Shown: positions 47,092 through 57,531, numbered from the stretch's first letter. The stretch is 64,000 nucleotides of DNA from an uncultured Acidimicrobiales bacterium (GCA_905480195.1 CAJQPN010000005.1:1-64000); one strand, 5' to 3'. Made by a program: numbers and translations. The notes: a model not told the origin generated them from the sequence alone.

Positions 47092-47580
47092 TCAGCCCAC
47101 GTCGCCGAGCGATCCGAGCCGTCGGACGCCCTCGGTATCGGCGGCGACGACGACGTCGTAACCATCGGGTAACACGTCGGGGGCCACATCGGCGACCGGG
47201 ACCAAGACGAACGCCCGCTCGAACATACGCTCATGAGGGACAATCAACTCTGGCGGGTCGTCAATCGTCTCGTCGTCGACCCACAAGACGTCGACATCGA
47301 GGGTGCGCGGACCCCACCTGACCTCACGTTCCCGCGCGGCAGCCATCTCGCAGGCGCGGCACACCTCGAGAAGCTCATACGGCGTCAGATCGGTGTCGAG
47401 CATCACGACGAGGTTGAGGAACGGCTGCTGATCCGGCCCACCGACCGGGTCGGTCTCGTAAGTGAACGACACGTCGACAACGTCGGGAATCGCTGCGACA
47501 GCGTCACGCAAGAACGCCGCTCGATCACCCAGGTTGGACCCGAGGGCCAGGAGCGCTCGCCGACGAGGGCGCTCGCTCAT
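47092..47580 (-). CDS. folK: 2-amino-4-hydroxy-6-hydroxymethyldihydropteridine diphosphokinase FolK
   Basis: 162 residues. HPPK transfers diphosphate from ATP to hydroxymethyldihydropterin in folate synthesis. ALLALGSNLGDRAAFLRDAV at the N-terminus, QPFLNLVVML near residue 52, and RWGPRTLDVDVLWVDDE near 90-106 with the Mg-binding Asp-Val-Asp are diagnostic. The ATG overlaps the folB stop by 4 bp. Last gene of the folate operon. Confidence 0.94.
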   Translation of the reverse strand: MSERPRRRALLALGSNLGDRAAFLRDAVAAIPDVVDVSFTYETDPVGGPDQQPFLNLVVMLDTDLTPYELLEVCRACEMAAAREREVRWGPRTLDVDVLWVDDETIDDPPELIVPHERMFERAFVLVPVADVAPDVLPDGYDVVVAADTEGVRRLGSLGDVG

Positions 47581-47948
47581 GCCTCGACGGTGAGCCGGAT
47601 GCCGCTCGACGCGATGTCCTGCGGGACCGGTGGGCGAAGCTTGCGGACCTCGACGGTGACCGCGTCGATGCGCCGGTCTTCGAGGATTGCTTCCGCAACC
47701 CTCGTCGCCATCCGCTCGAACAGTTGGAACGACTCGGTGGCTGTGACAGCCTCGATGCGGGCGAGCACGGCGCCGTAGTCAATCGTGTCGTCGAGGTTGT
47801 CGGTGGTGACAGCAGCAACGTCGGCAACGATGTCGATGTCGAACTCGTAGGGCTGACGCCGGTCTTGCTCTTCGGGCAGGGCGCCACAGACGCAGGTGAG
47901 CCGCAGACCTCTGAGCTGGATCACAGGCGGGCCCGCCATCTCAGTCAT
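47577..47948 (-). CDS. folB: Dihydroneopterin aldolase FolB
   Basis: 123 residues from MTEMAGPPVIQLRGLRLTC. The family features are the N-terminal strand with LRGLRLTCVCGALPEEQ, FDIDIVADV, the conserved TIDYGAVLARIEAV near residue 60 and LFERMATRVAEAIL near 78. It cleaves dihydroneopterin to hydroxymethyldihydropterin. The chosen ATG at 47948 overlaps the stop of the phosphatase-like gene by 8 bp; an ATG three codons on (47939) is possible. Confidence 0.88.
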   Translation of the reverse strand: MTEMAGPPVIQLRGLRLTCVCGALPEEQDRRQPYEFDIDIVADVAAVTTDNLDDTIDYGAVLARIEAVTATESFQLFERMATRVAEAILEDRRIDAVTVEVRKLRPPVPQDIASSGIRLTVEA

Positions 47949-48522
47949 CGAGGTCTTCCTCACCACCGTCGTCGATCTCCTCGGGTGGTGTGTGGGCGAA
48001 CGCATCGACGGGCACATCGGCCGACACATCGCACTTTGCGACGAGTGCAACGGTTTCGCGAGCGATCTGACCGAGTTCCCGCTCGAACAGTCGCTCGGAG
48101 ATGGCGATGGCCTGTGGGCCGTTCGGGACGAGTTCCATCCAAAGTAGGTAAGCGGCGACGAGACCAAAGACCCGTTCGCCGAGCTGATCGCGATGCAGCA
48201 CGATCTTGTCGCCAGCGTTCACATGATCACGGATCGACGACATCGCCCGGGTGAGGCTCAACTGCCCAGCCGCGGGTCCACTGAACGGCACGTGATGAAA
48301 CGGAACGCCCATCTCCTCGTAATTGTGCAGGTTGGCGTTGGAGCCGCACAGAGACAGCACAAAATCGAAGCCGTTCTGACGGATCCAGATGATCTCCTCC
48401 TGTCGTCGAACCTTCCGATGGTTCGAACCGAACCCGCCGGGCCGTTCGCAAACCGCCACGCGGTCCTTGAGCACCCACGTGAAATTGCGCGGCTGAATCC
48501 CCTGCGCCCACTTGCCCCTCAT
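47941..48522 (-). CDS. Dual-specificity-phosphatase-like protein lacking the catalytic Cys
   Basis: 193 residues from MRGKWAQGIQPRNFTWVLKD. The middle part follows the DSP/PTP layout (EEIIWIRQNGFDFVLSLC, VPFHHVPFSGPAAG, then KIVLHRDQLGERVFGLVAAYLL). The signature Cys-x5-Arg loop is present as H110-R-D-Q-L-G-E-R117, with Arg111 where the nucleophilic Cys should be and the Gly shifted by one. A helical region and an acidic tail (EEIDDGGEEDLDD) follow. It is embedded in the folate operon, overlapping folP by 4 bp and folB by 8 bp. A pseudophosphatase or binding role is inferred; the family assignment rests on pattern only. Confidence 0.7.
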   Translation of the reverse strand: MRGKWAQGIQPRNFTWVLKDRVAVCERPGGFGSNHRKVRRQEEIIWIRQNGFDFVLSLCGSNANLHNYEEMGVPFHHVPFSGPAAGQLSLTRAMSSIRDHVNAGDKIVLHRDQLGERVFGLVAAYLLWMELVPNGPQAIAISERLFERELGQIARETVALVAKCDVSADVPVDAFAHTPPEEIDDGGEEDLDD

Positions 48523-49298
48523 CGAGCGATCACTCCCACGGCGTGGACGGTAGCCCGCACATCGTGCACTCGGACGAGGTCGGCCCCCAAAAGACCTCCC
48601 CATGTCGCGATCGCAAGCGCTGCCTCGAGGCGATCATCGACCGAAGTCGGCTCGTCGAGTCCGTCACTACGGGCGTGAAGCACCCCAAGACTTCGTTTCC
48701 GACTCACGGCCACGACCGTCGGAGCGATCGCAACGAAGTCGTCGAGGTTGGCGAGAAGGTCGAGATTTTGGTCGAACGTCTTGCCGAAGCCGAAACCCGG
48801 ATCGATCCAGATGTCGCGCACACCGGCCGCACGTCCCCGCTCGACGGCATACGCCAAGAAGTCGGCAACCTCACCAATGACATCACGAGAGCCGGGGTCG
48901 TGAGACAGGACTTGCCCCGAACCGCCGGCGTGCATTGCGATCCAGCCCAGACCGTTGCGGGCGGCCGCGTGCTCGAGTGACGCCGTGACGTCGTTGAGGA
49001 TGCTGGCCCCGGCAGCAGCGGCTGCATCGGCCACGGCCGCCTTGCTGGTGTCAATCGAGATCACCGTGCCCGGACGTTCGGCCAGGATCCCTTCGACCAC
49101 CGGCACGGCACGCGTGATCTCGGTCGCCTCGTCGACCGGGATCGCTCCCGGTCGAGTCGATTCACCACCGATGTCAATGATGTCGGCACCGTCGTCGAGC
49201 AATGCGAGCCCGTGAGCAATCGCCGCGTCGACGGCGTCGTGGAGACCGCCGTCGCTAAAGGAATCGGGCGTGACATTGAGGACGCCCATCACCCGCAT
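48519..49298 (-). CDS. folP: Dihydropteroate synthase FolP
   Basis: 259 residues. DHPS joins para-aminobenzoate to the pterin diphosphate. VMGVLNVTPDSFSDGG at the N-terminus, DIIDIGGESTRPGAIPV near residue 40-58, VISIDTSKAAVADAA and DIWIDPGFGFGKTFDQNLDLL near 170 are the family motifs; the C-terminal HDVRATVHAV carries the conserved Arg-His region (VRVHDV). The start at 49298 lies 6 bp inside the end region of folE, so the two are coupled. ATG at 49289 is the alternative. Confidence 0.93.
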   Translation of the reverse strand: MRVMGVLNVTPDSFSDGGLHDAVDAAIAHGLALLDDGADIIDIGGESTRPGAIPVDEATEITRAVPVVEGILAERPGTVISIDTSKAAVADAAAAAGASILNDVTASLEHAAARNGLGWIAMHAGGSGQVLSHDPGSRDVIGEVADFLAYAVERGRAAGVRDIWIDPGFGFGKTFDQNLDLLANLDDFVAIAPTVVAVSRKRSLGVLHARSDGLDEPTSVDDRLEAALAIATWGGLLGADLVRVHDVRATVHAVGVIAR

Positions 49299-49303
49299 GC
49301 CGG

Positions 49304-49921
49304 TCAGCGCCCTCCAAGGAAGCGCATAGCCTCGGCTCGCGTCGCAACGTTTTCGCGGAAGATGCCGGTTACCGAGGAGGTAACCGTAGAGCTTCCTGCC
49401 TTTCGGACACCGCGCATGGACATGCACAGGTGCTCGGCCTCGATCACCACGAGCACGCCACGAGGATGGAGAGTCGCCTCGACCGCCGCGGCGATCTGGC
49501 TCGTGAGTCGTTCTTGGACCTGCGGACGCTTGGCGAATCCGTCAACGACCCGGGCGATCTTCGACAAGCCGGTGACGAAGCCGTCAGCGCCAGGGATGTA
49601 CGCAACGTGGACCGTCCCCAGGAACGGGATCAGGTGGTGCTCGCACAGCGAGTAGAGAGGAATGTCGCGAACCATGACCATCTCGTCGTGGTCGGCCTCA
49701 AACTGGGTGAGTAGATGTTCAGACGGCTCCTCATGCAGCCCGGCACAGATCTCTGCATACATGCGGGCGACCCTCGATGGCGTCTTGAGCAGACCGTCTC
49801 GGTCTGGATCTTCGCCGATGGCGAACAGGATCTCGCGCACAGCGGCAGCAATTCGTTCCTGATCGACCTCAGGTGCGTGGACGCCTGCGATGAGGGGCTT
49901 CGGGCTAACCGGCTCGGACAT
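49304..49921 (-). CDS. folE: GTP cyclohydrolase I FolE
   Basis: 205 residues. FolE opens GTP to dihydroneopterin triphosphate, the first folate step. [40 protein letters not shown] with the zinc-binding Cys and His residues, [23 protein letters not shown] and [21 protein letters not shown] with the third zinc ligand are all present. The zinc-dependent type IA enzyme. It heads folE-folP-phosphatase-like-folB-folK and is itself 27 bp downstream of hpt. Confidence 0.96.
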   Translation of the reverse strand: MSEPVSPKPLIAGVHAPEVDQERIAAAVREILFAIGEDPDRDGLLKTPSRVARMYAEICAGLHEEPSEHLLTQFEADHDEMVMVRDIPLYSLCEHHLIPFLGTVHVAYIPGADGFVTGLSKIARVVDGFAKRPQVQERLTSQIAAAVEATLHPRGVLVVIEAEHLCMSMRGVRKAGSSTVTSSVTGIFRENVATRAEAMRFLGGR

Positions 49922-49948
49922 TACGTGGAGGTTAGTGGGCCAGCCCCC

Positions 49949-50479
49949 TTAGGCGGGCTCGAATACGTGGATCGCGTCGAGCTCGCGATAGTGCTCTGCG
50001 ACGTCGAGCCCGTAGCCCACGACGAAGTCGGGAGGGATCGGAAAGCCGAAATACTTGGCGCCACCATCCTCTGCCCCCTCGCGCACCAGCAGGGCGCAGA
50101 TCTCGAGGCTCGCTGGCCTGCGATCACCGAGGACCTGGGTGAGATATTTGAGGGTCAGACCCGAATCAACGATGTCCTCGACCAAGATGACATCACGACC
50201 TTCGATGTCAGTCTCGAGGTCCTTCACGATCCGGACCACGCCGCTCGATGAGGTGCCCGAACCGTACGACGACACTGCCATGAAGTCGATTTCGACCGGC
50301 AAATCGATCGACCGAGCGAGATCACTCATGAAGACGAACGCCCCCTTCAGCACACCGACGAGCAGTGGTTGACGGCCACGATAGTCCTCGGTTACCTGTG
50401 CCCCGATCTCGGCCACTCTTGCGGCCAGGTCATCGGCAGCGATCACGACACGGCCGATCGAGCCGGCAGGAATCGACAT
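49949..50479 (-). CDS. hpt: Hypoxanthine phosphoribosyltransferase
   Basis: 176 residues from MSIPAGSIGRVVIAADD. The PRPP-binding loop VILVEDIVDSGLTLKYL near residue 100 with the paired acidic residues, VGVLKGAFVFMSDLARSI near residue 45 and the C-terminal FVVGYGLDVAEHYRELDAIHVFEP are typical of bacterial HPRT, which salvages hypoxanthine and guanine. In other Actinobacteria hpt lies between tilS and ftsH ahead of folE; both tilS and ftsH are absent here, so the region has been rearranged. Confidence 0.93.
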   Translation of the reverse strand: MSIPAGSIGRVVIAADDLAARVAEIGAQVTEDYRGRQPLLVGVLKGAFVFMSDLARSIDLPVEIDFMAVSSYGSGTSSSGVVRIVKDLETDIEGRDVILVEDIVDSGLTLKYLTQVLGDRRPASLEICALLVREGAEDGGAKYFGFPIPPDFVVGYGLDVAEHYRELDAIHVFEPA

Positions 50480-50550
50480 GATGCCGACCGTAGTCGGCTG
50501 AAGCCCAGTCCGCGAGCTGACGCTCGCGAACCTCGTGCCCCGCGTCGCCG

Positions 50551-50697
50551 TCAGCCCCTGTAGACCCCCATGAGTGTGATGATTTCTTCGTCGTAGTCGA
50601 CGAACACGGGGCCGCCGACGGTGTCGGAGAACGGCGACGGCCCCGGGATCGAGCCCGGGGCCGTCGGTCGAATCAGCTCGGCTGAGCGTCGGGTCAC
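50551..50697 (-). CDS. Possible 48-residue ORF between groEL2 and hpt
   Basis: GTG-started frame with GGAG just ahead. Its C-terminal part, PFSDTVGGPVFVDYDEEIIT then LMGVYRG, looks protein-like, while the middle encodes the GC hairpin that probably terminates groEL2. It could be a real small protein, a remnant of a lost gene (the tilS/ftsH region is missing here) or chance. No family recognised. Confidence 0.25.
   Translation of the reverse strand: MTRRSAELIRPTAPGSIPGPSPFSDTVGGPVFVDYDEEIITLMGVYRG
50635..50666 (-). terminator. Strong hairpin downstream of groESL
   Basis: A 13-bp perfect GC-rich stem (50635-50647 with 50654-50666) with a 6-nt loop, 63-94 bp beyond the groEL2 stop on the minus strand. 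No T-run follows, as is common in high-GC Actinobacteria. It separates groESL from the hpt-fol operon. Confidence 0.65.
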
Positions 50698-50728
50698 TCT
50701 CCGTCAAGAGGAGGTGACGCCGAAGGCA

Positions 50729-52671
<1,943 letters not shown>

Positions 52672-52726
52672 TCGATCCTCCGAGATCGGGTTGTCTTATA
52701 CCTAGGATGAGCCGACTCTGAAGCGG

Positions 52727-52753
52727 TTAGCACTCGGAACCGGCGAGTGCTAA
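52727..52753 (-). promoter_or_regulatory. CIRCE element (HrcA operator) upstream of groESL
   Basis: TTAGCACTC (52727-52735), a 9-nt spacer, then GAGTGCTAA (52745-52753): a perfect match to the CIRCE consensus, 56-82 bp upstream of the groES ATG. HrcA binds this element and represses groESL until heat shock. No hrcA gene is in the window. Confidence 0.97.
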
Positions 52754-52816
52754 GGCTAGAACGAGCCGCCCGAGATCACAACGCGAACTTTCTCCTCCGA
52801 CGTCAACGATGACAAG

Positions 52817-53824
52817 TCAGCCGACAATGGGTAGGCGTAGTGACGGGTCTGCCCCGATGTCGAGGGGAGATGGACCATCGACCTGCAGCCGCCACCAGGC
52901 AGCAGCGGCAACCATCGCCGCGTTGTCGGTGCACATCGCCCGGCTCGGCAGGAACGCCCGATAGCCGTCAGCGGCACACACGTCGAGCGTCTTTTCACGG
53001 AGTCGGGAGTTGGCCGCCACACCGCCCGCAAGACAGAGTCCCTTGGCTCCTACCTCGCGAGCGGCGTCGCGGGCCTTGTCAACCAACACGTCGATCACGG
53101 CTTCCTGGAACGAGGCGGCAACGTCGCCCACATCGGCATCGGGGTGCTTGCGGACGTGGTTGACCACTGCGGTCTTGACTCCGGAGAACGAGAAGTCCCA
53201 ACCCTCATTGGCCATGGCCCGAGGGAACCGAATCGCAGCAGGGTCGCCTTGCGTGGCGAGCTCGTCGATGACCGGCCCTCCCGGGTAGCCAAGGTTCATG
53301 TAACGCGCCACCTTGTCGAACGCCTCACCCGCAGCGTCATCAACGGTGCCACCGAGCACCCGGTATCGAAGATGACCCTCCATGACGATGAGCATCGTGT
53401 GGCCCCCCGAGACGAGCAGGATCACGAGTGGCATCTCGAGGTCGGGCTCTTCGAGAAACGCTGCATAGAGGTGCGCCTCCAGATGGTTGATGGCCACGAA
53501 CGGAACATCCCACACCATCGACATCGCCTTGGCGGCCGACACACCGACGAGCAGCGCGCCGACCAGGCCCGGCCCATGGGTCGCTGCGACCGCTTCGATC
53601 TCACGATCTTCAACCCCGGCCTCGACGATCGCCTGCGCGACAACGGGCATCAGGAGTTCGACGTGGGCGCGACTGGCGACCTCGGGGACGACACCGCCGT
53701 AGCGACGGTGGAGTTCGATCTGGCTCGAAACGACCGATGACATCACATCGCTCCCTCGCGCGACGATCGCTGCTGCGGTCTCATCACAGCTCGTCTCGAT
53801 TCCGAGGATGAGATCAGCGGTCAT
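52817..53824 (-). CDS. tsaD: tRNA N6-adenosine threonylcarbamoyltransferase TsaD
   Basis: 335 residues from MTADLILGIETSCDETAAAIV. The Kae1/Qri7 family motifs are present: VPEVASRAHVELL and NHLEAHLYAAFLE supply the metal-binding His residues, ATHGPGLVGALLVG, ILLVSGGHTMLI and CLAGGVAANSRLREK follow. With TsaB, TsaC and TsaE it makes the t6A37 modification of ANN-decoding tRNAs. The start overlaps the rimI stop by 4 bp. Confidence 0.95.
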   Translation of the reverse strand: MTADLILGIETSCDETAAAIVARGSDVMSSVVSSQIELHRRYGGVVPEVASRAHVELLMPVVAQAIVEAGVEDREIEAVAATHGPGLVGALLVGVSAAKAMSMVWDVPFVAINHLEAHLYAAFLEEPDLEMPLVILLVSGGHTMLIVMEGHLRYRVLGGTVDDAAGEAFDKVARYMNLGYPGGPVIDELATQGDPAAIRFPRAMANEGWDFSFSGVKTAVVNHVRKHPDADVGDVAASFQEAVIDVLVDKARDAAREVGAKGLCLAGGVAANSRLREKTLDVCAADGYRAFLPSRAMCTDNAAMVAAAAWWRLQVDGPSPLDIGADPSLRLPIVG

Positions 53825-54336
53825 GCGATGGCCTCCCCGGTCTCGACGACGGCGGCCACCGCTTCGATCCGGTCCTGTGCCTCCAACGACGACAGATCGT
53901 GCAGCCACATGATCACGGCGTCGTCGGTTGGCGCCGAGTAGTACGCACGTCGGACGCCGGCCGGGCTGAAGCCGAGACGGCCGTAGACACGATGCGTTCC
54001 TCGATCGGCGGCGCGGACCTCGAGGGTCGCTGCCTCGGCCCCGCGCTTGTTGCCAGACCGCAGGAGTTCGACGAGGAGTCGGGTGGCGTGACCGCTACCT
54101 CGGTGTTCGGGGTGGGTCGCGACATTGGTGATGTGCAATTCGTCGAGCATTTGCAGGCTGCCGGCATGGGCGACCACGACATCATCATGAATGACGACGA
54201 GGTGACACCGGTCGGCAGCTGCAAGCTCCCTGCGCCACATCGCTGCACTCCATTGACGGCTGTGACTGACAGCGTCGATCGCCATAACGGCATCGATGTG
54301 GCGCCCGGCCATCGATTCGATCCGAAGCCCGGTCAT
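53821..54336 (-). CDS. rimI: Ribosomal-protein-alanine N-acetyltransferase RimI-like (GNAT)
   Basis: 171 residues of the GNAT fold from MTGLRIESMAGRHID. ITNVATHPEHRGSGHATRLLVELL carries the acetyl-CoA loop (Arg-Gly-Ser-Gly-His-Ala, R/Q-x2-G-x-G/A type), and LEVRAADRGTHRVYGRLGF with Y/RLGF is the RimI signature. It lies between tsaB and tsaD with 4-bp overlaps on both sides, the usual actinobacterial arrangement. Acetylation target may be S18 or other N-termini. Confidence 0.86.
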   Translation of the reverse strand: MTGLRIESMAGRHIDAVMAIDAVSHSRQWSAAMWRRELAAADRCHLVVIHDDVVVAHAGSLQMLDELHITNVATHPEHRGSGHATRLLVELLRSGNKRGAEAATLEVRAADRGTHRVYGRLGFSPAGVRRAYYSAPTDDAVIMWLHDLSSLEAQDRIEAVAAVVETGEAIA

Positions 54337-55028
54337 GTGCCCGCCTTTGCTTCCCACTTGGCCTCGGCGTCGGGGCGTCTCAGATACAACGGCTCGATCT
54401 CGTCTGGCGGAACAAACTCTTCTCGCTGCGCTCGTGCGGAGGCGAGCGCCACCAGCGAGCCTGCTGACGGGTGAGCGAAGCTCTCGTCGGCCACCTCAAC
54501 GTGAGCACCACGGAACACCTCGACGTGTGCAGCCGCCCCGTCGCCCACGACCAAGACCGGCTCGCCGTCGGCCTCGATCGCAGCGACGAGGTCACCCGGA
54601 CGCGCAACGGCTGGTTCGGAGATCCGCTGCACGCCGCCGGGTCCTGGCTGGTACGAGGCGTGGAACACCTCCGCTCGGCGGGCATCGACCACCGCCACGA
54701 TCTTGCGGTCGGTCAGCGCAGCAGGGAATGCCAACAGATCCAGCGACGTGACACCGATCATTGGAACCCGCAGCGTCGTGGCGATCGAGAGCGCCGTCGT
54801 GACCCCGACCCGAAGACCCGTGTAGAGCCCTGGCCCGACGTCAACCGCGACTGCGTCGAGTTCGCGCAACGACACACCGGCCTGCTCCGCGATGAACTTG
54901 ATCTGAGGTGCCAGCGCCTCGGCGTGACGCCGGCCACGCGACGAGTGCGCCGAGGCGAGAACTCCCTCGAGGCTGCCGATCGCACAGCCCACTCGGGCGG
55001 TCGCAGACTCGATTCCGAGAATCAGCAT
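54333..55028 (-). CDS. tsaB: t6A scaffold protein TsaB
   Basis: 231 residues from [23 protein letters not shown]-fold TsaD paralogue: RHAEALAPQIKFIAEQAG, AVDVGPGLYTGLRVGVTTALSIA near residue 60-82, and VAVVDARRAEVFHA. It binds TsaD and TsaE to form the t6A complex. The start overlaps the tsaE stop by one base; the stop overlaps rimI. Confidence 0.93.
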   Translation of the reverse strand: MLILGIESATARVGCAIGSLEGVLASAHSSRGRRHAEALAPQIKFIAEQAGVSLRELDAVAVDVGPGLYTGLRVGVTTALSIATTLRVPMIGVTSLDLLAFPAALTDRKIVAVVDARRAEVFHASYQPGPGGVQRISEPAVARPGDLVAAIEADGEPVLVVGDGAAAHVEVFRGAHVEVADESFAHPSAGSLVALASARAQREEFVPPDEIEPLYLRRPDAEAKWEAKAGT

Positions 55029-55507
55029 CAGGCCACCCGCCAGTCGGCGACTGCTGTTTCGAGATCGGCCCAGCGCGCCGCCCATGCCGGCCCAACACCG
55101 GTGAGCTCGAGACGGCGATCGTCGTCGCCTTGCCCCAGCACGATACGGATCTCAAGGCGGCCCATCGGAAGAACCGGCGCGAGATTGTCGCCCCACTCGA
55201 TCAGCGTCACGCCGTCCTCCAACAGTTCTGGGAGCGCGAGATCCTCGGCCTCGCTGAGCTGCTCAACCCGGTACGCGTCGAGGTGGTTGATGATGATGTC
55301 GCCCACGTAGCGATTGGCGAGGGTGAAGGTGGGGCTGGTCACCCGGTCGGTGACGCCGAGCGCACGTGCGAAGCCCTGCGTGAAGTGGGTCTTGCCCGCC
55401 CCGAGGTCACCCACCAGCAGGATCAGATCGCCGTCCTGGGCGAGCCCAGCGACCGCAGCCGCCAGTGCGCAAGTGTGATCGACGTGGTGAGTTGCACAGA
55501 CGAGCAT
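55028..55507 (-). CDS. tsaE: t6A ATPase TsaE
   Basis: 159 residues. Walker A is [19 protein letters not shown] near residue 32-50, followed by [36 protein letters not shown], and [16 protein letters not shown]. The P-loop ATPase that resets the TsaBD complex. First of tsaE-tsaB-rimI-tsaD; it begins 22 bp after the P1 peptidase stop. Confidence 0.94.
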   Translation of the reverse strand: MLVCATHHVDHTCALAAAVAGLAQDGDLILLVGDLGAGKTHFTQGFARALGVTDRVTSPTFTLANRYVGDIIINHLDAYRVEQLSEAEDLALPELLEDGVTLIEWGDNLAPVLPMGRLEIRIVLGQGDDDRRLELTGVGPAWAARWADLETAVADWRVA

Positions 55508-55529
55508 GGTGCCTCGTGTCGGCGGACAG

Positions 55530-56408
55530 CTACCCCGGAAGGATAGCTACCGCCCCGCGGATGGCTGTTTCCGTCGCAACGACCGCCGCAAGTCGCACCT
55601 CGTCGACTGTTGCGTCGACATCGCCGGTTGCAGCGGCAACGAACCCATCGCCGTCAGTGCGCATGTGAGGTGGGAACACAGCACGGGCGAGGCCGTCGTG
55701 GGCGCCTTGGGCCACGAGGAAACACCCAACCTTGTCGAGTGCAGCGTTGGTCACGACGACCCCGATGACCGTGTTGGGATCGCCCAGCCCGTCGGTCTCG
55801 TCGAGCTCAGGCCAGACACGATCCCCACCGAGCACACGGGCAGCGGTCGAGCCATCGTCGATGTCGCCGACCGCATTCACGGCGACGATTGCGGTGACGA
55901 CCAGAGCGCCCTGCTCGACTCGGTGGATACCGAGCCCGCCTCGACGGACCGCTTCGCGGCCACGCCACTTGCCGACGGTCGCACCGGTGCCGGCACCAAC
56001 CGGCCCGGTGGCCGGGTCAGATGACGCTGCGATCAACGCATCGAGACCCCAGGCGGCATCGGGTCGAACGGTGGAGTCACCGATCGCCAGATCGAAGAGC
56101 GACAAGCCGACAACAATCGGGACAATCGCGTCTTTGAGCTCGAAGCCGACCCCCTCCGCCTCCAAGGCCTGCATCACGCCGTCTCCGGCCGCGAGCCCAT
56201 ACGCAGAGCCACCCGAGAGCACAACTGCATCGAGGCGCTGCACCGAGCGCGTCGGGTCAAGGAGCGCAAACTCACGAGAGGCCGGCGCCCCACCCCGGAT
56301 TTCGCCGGAGCCCACCGTTCCCTCAGGAAGGCGCACCACCGTGCAGCCCGTCTTCGCCTGCTCGTCGGTGCGGTGTCCAACGAGTACGCCGTCGATACCG
56401 ATCTGCAT
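55530..56408 (-). CDS. P1-family (DmpA/NylC-type) N-terminal-nucleophile hydrolase
   Basis: 292 residues from MQIGIDGVLVGHRTDEQAK. Family S58/P1: GGAPASREFALLDPTRSVQRLDAVVLSGGSAYGLAAGDGV (in blocks), GPVGAGTGATVGKWRG, and GDPNTVIGVVVTNAALDK, where the Asn-Thr bond matches the autocleavage site of NylC and the Thr would become the new N-terminal nucleophile. Members include D-aminopeptidases, beta-peptidyl aminopeptidases and nylon oligomer hydrolases. Natural substrate unknown. It begins 10 bp after the glycosyltransferase stop. Confidence 0.85.
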   Translation of the reverse strand: MQIGIDGVLVGHRTDEQAKTGCTVVRLPEGTVGSGEIRGGAPASREFALLDPTRSVQRLDAVVLSGGSAYGLAAGDGVMQALEAEGVGFELKDAIVPIVVGLSLFDLAIGDSTVRPDAAWGLDALIAASSDPATGPVGAGTGATVGKWRGREAVRRGGLGIHRVEQGALVVTAIVAVNAVGDIDDGSTAARVLGGDRVWPELDETDGLGDPNTVIGVVVTNAALDKVGCFLVAQGAHDGLARAVFPPHMRTDGDGFVAAATGDVDATVDEVRLAAVVATETAIRGAVAILPG

Positions 56409-56418
56409 ACGACCGACG

Positions 56419-57531
56419 TTAGACGGCAGTGCGCCGTCGGAGCAGCCGCTCAACCCGCTCGTCAAGTGCTTTCGCCACCACCGACCAGTCGAACCGGGCC
56501 ATCGACGCGGCCAATCCGACAGGCGAAGGTTCCCCCGCCGTAACCCGACCGAGCACCTCACGAAGCCGAGTCCCGAGACCACCCCGCTCGTAGAGACAGG
56601 AGCCATGGAACTCGGTCGGGATCACCTCCGGGTAGGCGAGCGCATCGGGGACGACCGGCCACGCACCAGCCGCTATCGCTTCGACGACCGCGATTCCGAA
56701 GTTCTCGTTGCGCGCGGCCGACACGACCACGTCAGCTCGTCGTAGGACGTCGAGATACTCGTTTCGCGGAAGGTGACCTCGGACCACGACCGCCTTGCCC
56801 AACTCGTCGATGAGGGGCGCAAGGGCATCGGCCTCACCACCAGTCGGTTCGCCGAGCAGCGCAACGTCACAGTCGAAACCCCGGTCGAGTGCGGTTCGAA
56901 TAGCTCGAAGCACACTGCCGAGATCCTTGTCGTGATGCCAGCGTTGATTCGAAACCACCAGCGGCCGGCGCGGTCCCGAAGCGGGGAAGACACGGCGGCA
57001 TGCATCGAGATCGATCCCGAGATGACCGACCCACATCTTCGAGGCAATCGACGACGTGTCGACTGCTGACTCCGCTCCATCGTCGAGCATCATGAGGCTC
57101 TCCAAAAGCGCAGTGCGGTGGTACTCGCTGTTGCACCAGACCTCGTCGGCCGCCACAAGACCACGCCACTGCATCCACGCCAGACCCGAATCGAGTGGTT
57201 CGCCGACCTGACGGGGGTAGCTCAGTTGGTTCTCATGCATGAACTGCACGGTCGGTACGAAACCGAGTACTTCGCGGCTCAGGCCCAAGAACGACGCGAG
57301 ATCCAGCATGTTGGTCCCGACAACGAGGTCTGGCGAACCGTGGCTGGCCACCCACTCGGCCGCCCAATCGGCAAACATCGCCGACCCTGACCGCATGCTG
57401 CGACGCCATCGACCGCCGGAGCCACCCAGGACATGCACGTCGTGACGCGACGTCTGCCTCCAGCCTTCGGCCCAGGCCAGGTGCGATCCGGCCAAGAAGG
57501 GCTCGATGAGAAGGACCGTGCGTTCAGCCAC
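56419..57531 (-). CDS. GTDC1/QTMAN-like glycosyltransferase (possible tRNA-queuosine mannosyltransferase family)
   Basis: 370 residues. The N-terminal DUF3524-type domain is recognised by VLLIEPFLAGSHLAWAEGW, HVLGGSGGRWRRSMRSG and VPTVQFMHENQLSYPRQVG; the C-terminal GT1 Rossmann domain has VSNQRWHHDKDLGSVLRAI and ENFGIAVVEAIAAGAWPVVP. Animal GTDC1 is the tRNA-queuosine alpha-mannosyltransferase (QTMAN), which shares the SH...HENQL pattern. Bacterial members are uncharacterised, so the substrate here is open. The GTG at 57531 overlaps the nnrD stop by 8 bp (GTGGCTGA). It is downstream of tRNA-independent genes but two genes from the t6A cluster. Confidence 0.78.
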   Translation of the reverse strand: MAERTVLLIEPFLAGSHLAWAEGWRQTSRHDVHVLGGSGGRWRRSMRSGSAMFADWAAEWVASHGSPDLVVGTNMLDLASFLGLSREVLGFVPTVQFMHENQLSYPRQVGEPLDSGLAWMQWRGLVAADEVWCNSEYHRTALLESLMMLDDGAESAVDTSSIASKMWVGHLGIDLDACRRVFPASGPRRPLVVSNQRWHHDKDLGSVLRAIRTALDRGFDCDVALLGEPTGGEADALAPLIDELGKAVVVRGHLPRNEYLDVLRRADVVVSAARNENFGIAVVEAIAAGAWPVVPDALAYPEVIPTEFHGSCLYERGGLGTRLREVLGRVTAGEPSPVGLAASMARFDWSVVAKALDERVERLLRRRTAV

